DNA from: CAZOOK01 sp964581385
Lineage (GTDB): Bacteria > Pseudomonadota > Gammaproteobacteria > Nevskiales > Nevskiaceae
DNA length: 64,000 bases
NCBI GenBank assembly: GCA_964581385.1
Contig: CAZOOK010000001.1
Span: forward strand, 248,001-312,000
Direction of reading: 5' to 3'
Position numbers and translations under genes: made by a program. The notes under the pieces are model-generated. The model was not told where the DNA came from. It saw only the letters and a list, made by a program, of their open reading frames with translations, and did not search any database. Below are positions 8,227 through 16,267 of this stretch, piece after piece; the first letter of the stretch is position 1; each line of letters starts with the position of its first letter.

Positions 8227-9330
8227 ATGAAATTCGTAGACGAAGCTGAAATCAGAGTCGAAGCCGGCAATGGCGGCAACGGCTGTGTCAGCTTTCGTCG
8301 CGAGAAAGGAATTCCATTCGGCGGTCCGGACGGCGGCGACGGCGGTGACGGCGGCAGCGTATATGTGATCGCTGATCCGAATCTGAACACATTGGCCGAC
8401 TTCCGCTACACACGCACGTTTCGCGCCGTGCGCGGCGAGAACGGTTCGGGGGCCAATTGCCGCGGCGCCAGCGGCAGCGATCTGGAAATCCCGATGCCAC
8501 TCGGTACGCGCGTGTTTGACGACGACACGGCCGAACTGATCGGCGAGCTGACCCATGCCGGCGCGCGTCTGCGCCTCGCGCAAGGCGGCTTTCACGGTCT
8601 TGGCAATACGCGCTTCAAGAGCAGCATCAACCGTGCGCCGCGGCAGAGCTCACCCGGTTCGCTTGGCGAGCAGCGCAATATCAAGCTCGAACTCAGTTTG
8701 ATGGCCGATGTGGGCTTGCTCGGCATGCCCAACGCCGGCAAGTCCACGTTGCTGTCGTCGGTGTCGGCGGCGCGTCCGAAGATCGCGGATTATCCGTTCA
8801 CGACCTTGTATCCGCAGCCGGGCGTCGTCTCCGTCGGCCCGCTGCGCAGCTTTACGATGGTGGATATTCCGGGCCTGATCGAAGGTGCCGCCCAAGGCGC
8901 CGGGCTCGGCATCCGCTTTTTGAAACACTTACAGCGCACGCGTCTGCTATTGCACCTCGTCGATCTGCTGCCGCCGGACGGTGCCGACGCGGCCGAGCGC
9001 ATCCGCACGATCAACGCGGAGCTGGTGGAATTCAGCGAGGAACTCCGCGACCGCGAGCAATGGCTGGTTTTCAACAAGGCCGATCTGCTGCTGCCGGACG
9101 AGGCGCGTCAGCGTGTCGAGGACGCATTGCGCGACCTTGACTGGAAAGGACGCTGGTATTTGATTTCGGCCGTCTCCCGCCAGGGGCTAGACCCGCTGTG
9201 CGAGGATGCAATGGCCTGGGTCGAAGCGCATGTGGTGCCGCGCGCGCCGGACATCGACGACAACACTCCCGAAACGGGATCCGGATTGGGATCTGATACA
9301 GGATCTAGCGATGAGCCGCGAGAAGCTTGA
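8227..9330 (+). CDS. obgE: Obg/CgtA GTPase
   Basis: This essential GTPase associates with the 50S subunit and links ribosome assembly to stress and growth control. The N-terminal Obg domain (about 1-158) shows the glycine-rich GGNGGNG and PDGGDGGDGG signatures. The G domain carries GMPNAGKST (P-loop), PFTTL (switch I), DIPGLIEGA (G3) and NKAD (G4). The C-terminal tail is short and acidic, ending in a Gly/Ser-rich stretch. It has 367 residues, typical of the family. The start at 8227 lies only 11 bases after the palindromic element. The 3' end overlaps proB by 20 bases, so the two are translationally linked. Confidence 0.97.
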   Translation: MKFVDEAEIRVEAGNGGNGCVSFRREKGIPFGGPDGGDGGDGGSVYVIADPNLNTLADFRYTRTFRAVRGENGSGANCRGASGSDLEIPMPLGTRVFDDDTAELIGELTHAGARLRLAQGGFHGLGNTRFKSSINRAPRQSSPGSLGEQRNIKLELSLMADVGLLGMPNAGKSTLLSSVSAARPKIADYPFTTLYPQPGVVSVGPLRSFTMVDIPGLIEGAAQGAGLGIRFLKHLQRTRLLLHLVDLLPPDGADAAERIRTINAELVEFSEELRDREQWLVFNKADLLLPDEARQRVEDALRDLDWKGRWYLISAVSRQGLDPLCEDAMAWVEAHVVPRAPDIDDNTPETGSGLGSDTGSSDEPREA

Positions 9331-10435
9331 ATCGAGTCGCCGCTGGGTAATCAAGGTTGGCAGCTCGCTGGTGACGGCGCGCGGCCGCGGGCTTGATCAC
9401 GAAGCGATTGCCGACTGGTGTGCGCAGATCGCGGCCCTACGCAAGGAAGGTCGCGAGATTGTGTTGGTCTCATCAGGCGCGGTTGCCGAAGGCATGGCGC
9501 GGCTTGGTTTGAGCAAGCGGCCAGATACGCTGCATGACTTGCAGGCCGCCGCTGCTGTCGGCCAGATGGGGCTGGTCCACGCCTACGAGGTGATGTTCGC
9601 CAGGCACGGCATTCGTGCCGCGCAGATTCTGCTGACGCACGAAGACGTATCGGATCGCGGCCGTTATCTCAACGCGCGCGGCACCCTGAACAGCCTGCTG
9701 GCGATGGGCGTGGTGCCGGTCGTCAACGAGAACGACACTGTCGCCACCGACGAAATTCGGCTCGGCGATAACGACACGCTCGGTGCGCTGACCGTCAACC
9801 TGATCGAGGCCGATCTGCTGGTCATTCTCACCGATCAGGAAGGCTTGTTCGATACCGATCCACGCGTAAATCCGGACGCGAAGCTGGTGTCGGAAGCAGA
9901 TCTGTCCGATCCCAAGCTGCAGGCCATGGCCGGCGACAGCAAGGGCGCGCTCGGCCGCGGCGGCATGCGCACCAAGCTCACCGCTGCGATCTGGGCAGCG
10001 CGTTCCGGTGCATCCACGGTAATCGCGTACGGGCGCACGCCCGACGCGCTGCTGCAGATCGCGCGCGGCGACCGCATCGGTACGCTGCTCAATTCCGCGC
10101 AGAACACGATGGCGGCGCGCAAGCGCTGGATCGCCGGGCAGCTGCAGCTGCGCGGAAACTTATTTCTCGACGATGGCGCGGTGCGCGTTTTGCGCGAACA
10201 GGGACGCAGCCTGCTACCGGTCGGCGTCAAGCGCGTCGAAGGCCAGTTCGAGCGTGGCGATCTCGTCGCCTGCGTTGATGCGGACGGACGCGAGGTTGCG
10301 CGCGGGCTCAGCAACTACAGTGCGGTTGAAGCGGCGCGCATTGCCGGCGCGCCGAGCGCCGAAATCGCGCAGCGGCTTGGCTATCCCGGCGATACCGAGT
10401 TGATTCACCGTGACAACCTCGTGCTCGCGAGCTGA
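9311..10435 (+). CDS. proB: Glutamate 5-kinase
   Basis: This enzyme phosphorylates glutamate to gamma-glutamyl phosphate, the first step of proline synthesis. The amino-acid-kinase domain shows VIKVGSSLVT at the start, SSGAVAEGM, VNENDTVAT and the GRGGMRTK motif. A C-terminal PUA domain (about 280-365) follows, as in most bacterial ProB. The 374 residues match the family. The ATG at 9311 follows AGGAT with a six-base gap and lies inside the end of obgE; upstream starts would run through obgE in a shadow frame. proA is not adjacent. Confidence 0.96.
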   Translation: MSREKLESSRRWVIKVGSSLVTARGRGLDHEAIADWCAQIAALRKEGREIVLVSSGAVAEGMARLGLSKRPDTLHDLQAAAAVGQMGLVHAYEVMFARHGIRAAQILLTHEDVSDRGRYLNARGTLNSLLAMGVVPVVNENDTVATDEIRLGDNDTLGALTVNLIEADLLVILTDQEGLFDTDPRVNPDAKLVSEADLSDPKLQAMAGDSKGALGRGGMRTKLTAAIWAARSGASTVIAYGRTPDALLQIARGDRIGTLLNSAQNTMAARKRWIAGQLQLRGNLFLDDGAVRVLREQGRSLLPVGVKRVEGQFERGDLVACVDADGREVARGLSNYSAVEAARIAGAPSAEIAQRLGYPGDTELIHRDNLVLAS

Positions 10436-10546
10436 TTCGCGCGCAATGGACATGGATCGTCCGCTAAACTTCGTCGACATCAATAGTTCTTGTCGCGCGC
10501 CGGCTGGTCCGGCTCTAGCCCCATCCATCCTGCCGCTAAATACGCC

Positions 10547-12247
10547 ATGCGCCTGAGTCAGTTCCCGCTTGTCACTGCCAAGGAAACACCCGCCGATGCC
10601 GAGGTTGTCAGCCACCGTTTGATGCTGCGTGCGGGCATGATCCGCAAACTCGGTTCCGGCATTTACACCTGGCTGCCGCTCGGCCTACGGGTGCTGCGCA
10701 AGGTCGAAGCGATCGTGCGCGACGAAATGAACCGCGCCGGTGCGCAGGAGTTGTTGATGCCGGCGGTGATTCCGGCGGAGCTGTGGCAGCAGACCGGACG
10801 CTGGGACAAGTATGGTCCCGAGCTGTTGCGCTTCAAGGATCGCCACCAGCGCGATTTCGTGATCGGCCCGACGCACGAGGAAGTGATCACCGATCTGATC
10901 GGCCGCGAGGTGCAGAGCTATCGCCAGTTGCCGGTGAATTATTACCAGATCCAGACCAAGTTTCGCGACGAAATTCGCCCGCGCTTCGGCGTGATGCGCG
11001 GCCGCGAGTTTCTGATGAAGGACGCATACAGCTTTCACGTCGATGCGGCGGATCTGGAGCGCGAATATCAGAATATGCGCGCGACCTACATTCGCATCTT
11101 CACGCGCGTCGGTGTCGAATTCCGTGTGGTTAAGGCGGATTCCGGCGCCATCGGCGGTGACCGCAGCGAAGAATTCCACGTGCTCGCGAATTCCGGTGAG
11201 GACTTGCTTGCCGTGAGCGACGGTTCTGACTACGCAGCAAACGTCGAAGCCGCCGAGACGCGAGCCGTAGGTTCGCGTGCGCCGGCAACGGCGGCGATGA
11301 CAAAGGTTGCAACTCCGACGCAGAAGACTTGTGAAGAAGTCGCGGCGCTGCTGAAGCTGCCACTGGAGCGCACGCTCAAGCTGATCGTGGTCAAGGGTCG
11401 CGACGGCGGGCTTGTCGCACTGGCCGTACGTGGCGATCACGCGCTCAATGCGATCAAGGCCGAGAAGCACCCGAAAGTGGCGTCGCCGCTGGCGCTCGCC
11501 AGCGATGCCGAGATCCGCAACGTATTCGGCTGCGAGCCTGGCTTTCTCGGCCCGGTCGGGGCGAAGGTTCCGATCGTCGCTGACCATGCGGCGGTCGCGC
11601 TCGCGGATTTCGTGTGTGGCGCGAATGAAACCGGTTATCACATCACTGGCGCGAACTGGGTGCGCGATGCGGCGGAGCCGGAAGCGGCCGATCTGCGCAA
11701 TATTCTCGCCGGCGATCCGAGCCCGGATGGCAAGGGCCGTGTGAAACTGGTGCGTGGTATCGAGGTCGGGCACATCTTCCAGCTGCGCGACAAGTACACC
11801 AAGGCCATGAATGTGCGTGTACTCGACGATCAGGGTCGCGAGTTCGCCCCCGAATCGGGCTGCTACGGCATCGGCGTGTCACGGGTGGTCGCGGCCGTCA
11901 TCGAGCAGCGCAACGATGCCAACGGCATTCTCTGGCCGGATGCGATCGCACCGTTCCGCGTGATCATCGCGCCGATCGGGCTCGAAAAATCGGCGGCGGT
12001 CAAAGAAGCCGCCGAAAAGCTCTATGTGGAACTGAATGCGGCCGGCATTGAAGTCGCTTTCGACGATCGCGGCCTGCGTCCTGGCGTGATGTTCGCGGAT
12101 GCGGATCTGATCGGTGTTCCGCATCGCATCGTTGTCGGCGACAAGGGACTAGCGAACGGCCAGTTCGAATACAAGCGCCGTGATGCTGCCGCTGCCGAAA
12201 TGATTCCGGCGAGCGCGGCTGCCGTTCTGCAAAAACTCGGCTCGTGA
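10547..12247 (+). CDS. proS: Prolyl-tRNA synthetase (bacterial type)
   Basis: This class II synthetase charges tRNA-Pro. Its 566 residues begin MRLSQFPLVTAKETPADAE, the bacterial-type N-terminus. Motif 2 region (KFRDEIRPRFGVMRGREF) and the GIGVSR motif 3 are present. The INS/YbaK-like editing domain is inserted at about 225-390, used to clear Ala-tRNA-Pro. The anticodon-binding domain closes the protein. I use the ATG at 10547; a 19-codon upstream extension from 10490 is not conserved-looking. The stop overlaps the GTG start of the next gene. Confidence 0.97.
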   Translation: MRLSQFPLVTAKETPADAEVVSHRLMLRAGMIRKLGSGIYTWLPLGLRVLRKVEAIVRDEMNRAGAQELLMPAVIPAELWQQTGRWDKYGPELLRFKDRHQRDFVIGPTHEEVITDLIGREVQSYRQLPVNYYQIQTKFRDEIRPRFGVMRGREFLMKDAYSFHVDAADLEREYQNMRATYIRIFTRVGVEFRVVKADSGAIGGDRSEEFHVLANSGEDLLAVSDGSDYAANVEAAETRAVGSRAPATAAMTKVATPTQKTCEEVAALLKLPLERTLKLIVVKGRDGGLVALAVRGDHALNAIKAEKHPKVASPLALASDAEIRNVFGCEPGFLGPVGAKVPIVADHAAVALADFVCGANETGYHITGANWVRDAAEPEAADLRNILAGDPSPDGKGRVKLVRGIEVGHIFQLRDKYTKAMNVRVLDDQGREFAPESGCYGIGVSRVVAAVIEQRNDANGILWPDAIAPFRVIIAPIGLEKSAAVKEAAEKLYVELNAAGIEVAFDDRGLRPGVMFADADLIGVPHRIVVGDKGLANGQFEYKRRDAAAAEMIPASAAAVLQKLGS

Positions 12248-12846
12248 ATCGCGGAATACGGAGCTATTTTGCGGCGGTCTGCGTAAGCGCTGCGGCGCTG
12301 CTGCTTGCGGCACCCGCGTATGCCGGTCCGACCGGCGAACCGTCGCCGGAATTGCGTGCACGATTGACCAAGGCAATCCGCTCGGCGGACAGCTTCGACG
12401 ACCGCTACGTCGCCGAAGTCTGGCTCACCGACATGTCCTCGCGGCTGTCGCACTATTTGCCGAAGGTGATGCCGGAACCCTTGCAGCGCGTCGACTTCCT
12501 GCGGCAGGTCCATGCCGAAGCGGCGCGCGCGAAAGTATCGCCGGAGCTGGTGCTCGCGGTCATCCAGATCGAGAGCCGTTTCAACCGTTATGCAATCTCG
12601 AAATCGGGTGCGCAGGGTTATATGCAAATCATGCCGTTCTGGCTCAACGAGATCGGCCAGAAGGGTGACAACCTGTTTCATCCGCAGACCAATTTGCGCA
12701 TGGGTTGCACGATCCTGCGTTACTACCTCGATCAGGAGCGTGACAGTTACGTGCATGCGCTGGCGCGTTACAACGGCAGCTACGGTAAGCCGGATTATCC
12801 GTATCTAGTGCTCAGCGCGCTGAACAAGCGCTGGTCGCCAAGCTGA
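12244..12846 (+). CDS. Lytic transglycosylase, SLT domain
   Basis: This small periplasmic murein hydrolase cleaves peptidoglycan to give 1,6-anhydro-muropeptides. The GTG start overlaps the proS stop (GTGA). Residues 1-27 form a signal peptide ending AYA. The SLT domain (about 95-190) has the catalytic Glu in the VIQIESRFN block, followed by GAQGYMQIMPFW and ARYNGSYG. At 200 residues it is a minimal family 1 enzyme. The proS/transglycosylase neighbourhood is common in betaproteobacteria. Confidence 0.9.
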   Translation: MNRGIRSYFAAVCVSAAALLLAAPAYAGPTGEPSPELRARLTKAIRSADSFDDRYVAEVWLTDMSSRLSHYLPKVMPEPLQRVDFLRQVHAEAARAKVSPELVLAVIQIESRFNRYAISKSGAQGYMQIMPFWLNEIGQKGDNLFHPQTNLRMGCTILRYYLDQERDSYVHALARYNGSYGKPDYPYLVLSALNKRWSPS

Positions 12847-12858
12847 GCGGAGAGGCCG

Positions 12859-13623
12859 ATGAATTCCGTCGCGCTGTTCGTTGTCGGTGATGAATTGCTT
12901 TCCGGAAAGCGCATCGACCGCCATTTTTCGCACGTCGTCGGATTGTTGCGGGCACGCGGTATGGAGCTTTCCAGAGCGGAGTTCCTGCCGGACGACGAAG
13001 CCTGTATTGCCGAAGCCATCGCCCGTGTGCACGCTCAAGGCGATGTGCTGCTGTCCTGCGGCGGCATCGGCGCGACGCCTGACGATTGCACGCGTCAGGC
13101 AGCGGCACGCGCATTCAGAGTCCCGATCCAGCGCCACACCGAAGCCGAGGCGCTGATCGTCACTGAATATGGGGCGCGCGCGTTTCCAAATCGGGTGTTG
13201 ATGGCGGATTTTCCGGTCGGAGCGGACCTCATTCCCAATCCGGTGAATCATGTCGCCGGTTTCTCGATGGAACGCTGCTACTTCGTGCCCGGTTTTCCGG
13301 AAATGGCGTGGCCGATGCTCGAATGGGTGCTCGACGGGCCATTGCGGGCACTGCATAACGCGGAGCCGCCGGTGGAGTTGCGTTTGCGTGCGATCGGCAC
13401 CAGCGGCGAGGGCGATCTGCTACCCCTGATGGAAACACTGCTGCGCGAATTCCCGGAGGTGAAGCTGTCGAGCCTGCCGTTCCGCGGCGACGGCTTGCGG
13501 CCGCGGCATATCGAATTCGGTATCAAGGGGATGCGGACATGCGCGGAAGCGGCGTTTACCCATTTCCGTGCGCAACTGATCGCGCGTGGGGATGTGATCG
13601 TTGAGGATATTCAGAACGGGTGA
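12859..13623 (+). CDS. Molybdopterin-binding (CinA/MoaB-like) domain protein
   Basis: This 254-residue protein has an N-terminal MoCF-biosynthesis/CinA-type domain, with VGDELLSGKRID and the LLSCGGIGATPDDCTRQA block corresponding to the conserved GG(L/I)GPT-x-DD turn. Proteins of this size are often annotated as competence/damage-inducible CinA-like, but the deamidase domain of true CinA is missing. A strong GGAGAGG precedes the ATG. It converges on a molybdenum oxidoreductase 16 bases away, which hints at a role in handling molybdopterin for that enzyme. That link is inference. Confidence 0.8.
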   Translation: MNSVALFVVGDELLSGKRIDRHFSHVVGLLRARGMELSRAEFLPDDEACIAEAIARVHAQGDVLLSCGGIGATPDDCTRQAAARAFRVPIQRHTEAEALIVTEYGARAFPNRVLMADFPVGADLIPNPVNHVAGFSMERCYFVPGFPEMAWPMLEWVLDGPLRALHNAEPPVELRLRAIGTSGEGDLLPLMETLLREFPEVKLSSLPFRGDGLRPRHIEFGIKGMRTCAEAAFTHFRAQLIARGDVIVEDIQNG

Positions 13624-13639
13624 AGCGCCCGATTGTGCT

Positions 13640-15805
13640 TCAAGACTTTCCCAGCGGGATCACATCCACCGGCAGTGCTGAGTACCACGGCATGCCATTG
13701 ATCGGTTCCGCGTACTCGGTGGTCGATGGAATCAGGTCGTTGGTGGACGCACCGTGGAGTTCGTAGGACTCCTGATCCATCGGCAGGCTGCCCCAGCCGT
13801 GACACATCGATACGACGCCAGGACGCATGCTGTCGTCTGCCTTCACACAGGCGCGAATGCGTCCGTGCAGCGAGACGATTTCGACGTGTGCGCCGGCTTC
13901 GATCCCCACGGCGGCGATGTCATCGGGATGCATGTTGAGCGGGTTGAATGGCATCCGCTTGCGGATTTCGGGCACGTCGCGATACGTGGTGTTGATGACG
14001 TGGCGCGAGCGCCGCACCGACAGGCGGAAGCGGAAATGCCGTCCGTCACGCAAGAGCCCATGGTCGGGCGCTGACTCGGCGGCAACCTCCTTGAGTTCAG
14101 CAGCGACGTCGGGTGGCATCACTTCGAATCGATTGCCGGCGCGCTTCGCCTGCGGCGGTTCTGCATAGAGCGGCTCCAGTTCGAAGGATTTCCCGGACGG
14201 ATATTTCTTGATCTCCTCGAGCGGAACCTGGGCGTCGCGGACGATGATTGCCAGCAGTTCTTCGCTGGAGGGCGCGGTGCGCATGTCGAGCGGCTGGCCC
14301 GCGACTTCGAGTTGCAGTCCGAGCCGTTTGGCGAGACCCCAGAACACGTACCAGTCGTCCACCAGCTCCGAGCCTGCTGGCGGTTTGATGATCGCGGGAC
14401 TGTATTGCGCGAACGGTTCAGGGTAGGCGGTCTTCTCGAAGAACAGTGGCATGTCCGGGCGCTCGAACATCATGATCGGCGGCAGGATGTAGTGAGCGAG
14501 CTGCGCAGTTTCCGTCATGAACGGCTCGATCGTGACTAGCAGGTCGAGCGACGATAGAGCCTTCACTGCCTTCGGCCGGTCGGGCAATGCGTTAGCCGGA
14601 TTAGCGCCGTCGACGATCAAGCAGCGCAGCTGTCCTTCGCCCGGCGTGAGGATTTCGTCCGCCAGCGCGCCGGACATTTTCTGGCCGTACATCATGCCGA
14701 GGCCGCGGACGCGGCTCTTATAGCCATTTTCCCAGGAGCGTGTCGGCGCAATCACTTCGGCGCGTACCGGGCGACGCGGACTCATCGCTCCGGGATTCGC
14801 GACGCGCCCGCCCGCCCGCAGGTAGCGCCCGCAGACCACGTTGAGCGCTTCAATGAGGTGTTCTGCCAAATTGGAGCGCGGTGCCATATCCGGTCCGGTG
14901 CCGCTGACAGCGGCGCCGCTCTTGCTGGTGGATGCGAACAGTTTCGCGGCGGCGTACAACTGATCCGCGGGTACGCCCGCCCGACGCGCGACATAGTCCG
15001 GCGTGAACGGTTCGACGGCGCGACGCAGATCTTCAACGCCGTTGACGAATTGCGTGCAGAACTCGCGATCCTGCCAACTTTCGGCGAGGATGATGCGCAG
15101 CAGACCGGCCATGACCGTCGGGTCTTCGCCGGGATAGGGCTGGAGATGCACGTCGGCGAAATGCGCGGTCTCTGTGCGGCGCGGATCGATGACGATGAAT
15201 TTCATGCCGCGGGCCTTGGCATCCTTCATGCGTATCGTCGGGTTCAGCGCTAGAAAACCGTAGGTCGGCTGCACCGATACCAGTGGGTTGTAGCCGACGA
15301 ACATCCACACGTCCGATTCGAGGAAGCGGTGCCGTCCGGCGGCCCACGCGCCCATCCGTAACTCGGCCACCCATTTGGCCGATTGATCGATGGTCATCGT
15401 CGAGTAGCAGGAGCGGGTATTCGCGGCTTGCACGAAGGCGGGTAGTACCCACGACGCGGTCGAGTTGGCGTAATGCTGGGTGCCGTGAAATGTGCCGAGG
15501 GCGTCGGCGCCGTGACGCTCGGTGATCTGCCGGATGCGCTCCGCGATCTCGTCAAGTGCTTGTTCCAGTGGAATTTTCGCAAACGTGCCATCGACCTGCC
15601 GCTTCAACGGATGCAGCAGACGATTCGGTCCGTGATGGATTGCGGGGGACTGCAAACCCTTGATGCAGGCATAGCCGGAGGTCATTGCATGGGATTGGTC
15701 GCCGCGTGCGTCGACGATGCGGTTCTGCTCATCGTCGACCAGCAGCCGCATGCCGCACTTGCCGTAGCAAATCCTGCAGAACGAAAACGCTTCGCGCAGA
15801 CTCAT
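13640..15805 (-). CDS. Mo-bisPGD oxidoreductase with 4Fe-4S site
   Basis: This is a 721-residue member of the DMSO reductase/formate dehydrogenase superfamily. The N-terminal iron-sulfur ligands are Cys10, Cys13, Cys17 and Cys47 (FCRICYGKCG and YACIKG). NTRSCYS places Cys133 where the Mo-ligating Cys of NapA/FdhF relatives sits. The C-terminal dinucleotide-binding beta-barrel (about 600-715) is complete. There is no Tat-type leader, so it is probably cytoplasmic. No electron-transfer or membrane subunit is adjacent, so it resembles the single-subunit BisC-like oxidoreductases and its substrate is unknown. The start at 15805 follows GGGGGAAG. A nine-codon longer frame exists. Confidence 0.88.
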   Translation of the reverse strand: MSLREAFSFCRICYGKCGMRLLVDDEQNRIVDARGDQSHAMTSGYACIKGLQSPAIHHGPNRLLHPLKRQVDGTFAKIPLEQALDEIAERIRQITERHGADALGTFHGTQHYANSTASWVLPAFVQAANTRSCYSTMTIDQSAKWVAELRMGAWAAGRHRFLESDVWMFVGYNPLVSVQPTYGFLALNPTIRMKDAKARGMKFIVIDPRRTETAHFADVHLQPYPGEDPTVMAGLLRIILAESWQDREFCTQFVNGVEDLRRAVEPFTPDYVARRAGVPADQLYAAAKLFASTSKSGAAVSGTGPDMAPRSNLAEHLIEALNVVCGRYLRAGGRVANPGAMSPRRPVRAEVIAPTRSWENGYKSRVRGLGMMYGQKMSGALADEILTPGEGQLRCLIVDGANPANALPDRPKAVKALSSLDLLVTIEPFMTETAQLAHYILPPIMMFERPDMPLFFEKTAYPEPFAQYSPAIIKPPAGSELVDDWYVFWGLAKRLGLQLEVAGQPLDMRTAPSSEELLAIIVRDAQVPLEEIKKYPSGKSFELEPLYAEPPQAKRAGNRFEVMPPDVAAELKEVAAESAPDHGLLRDGRHFRFRLSVRRSRHVINTTYRDVPEIRKRMPFNPLNMHPDDIAAVGIEAGAHVEIVSLHGRIRACVKADDSMRPGVVSMCHGWGSLPMDQESYELHGASTNDLIPSTTEYAEPINGMPWYSALPVDVIPLGKS

Positions 15806-16267
15806 GACACTTCCCCCATTAATACTTTTCACGTTCGTCGGCGCGTGGCAGCGCGGGTACTTTTTTTAAACGAATATCAGGACCGGAATTGTCTTATGCA
15901 ACCGATGCATCCACAAGCAAGCGCGGACGAGACGGTTGAAATTGGACCAGCGGTGGTGCAGGCCTGATGAACGGGAGCAATTTAATCCGCGATTGGTCGA
16001 AATAATCCTAGAGTTCCCATTGCGGGATGTTGCCATGCTGGACTGCAGGCCGCTTGGCGGCTGGGAGGCAGGGGATGCAAACGGTTCATCGTCGGCCATT
16101 GCCGCCGTGCGGACGGAGCGCGGCTTGAACGCGTTTGCGCGCGCGTGTGCGGTTGGTTTTCTGCGGCGGCGGATCGATTTCGACGCGTTCGTGATGCTGA
16201 TCCCGGCGCCGCTTGATTTCTTGCGGAGTCGGATTTTGCCGTTCCATACGTTCGTACTGGTCGACCG
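15806..16267. other. Intergenic stretch with one doubtful small ORF
   Basis: On the minus strand a 53-codon frame (16086-16247) encodes a very basic, Arg/Pro/Gln-rich peptide starting MERQNPTPQEIKRRRDQ. It has no clear ribosome-binding site. It could be a real small basic protein divergent from the receiver/GGDEF gene or a chance frame. An antisense 111-codon plus-strand frame over the same interval is less protein-like. No RNA gene or terminator was seen. Confidence 0.35.

Noticed and set aside
7935..8230. Short ORFs inside the obgE-upstream palindrome
   Set aside because: They follow the inverted-repeat symmetry on both strands and have no protein features.
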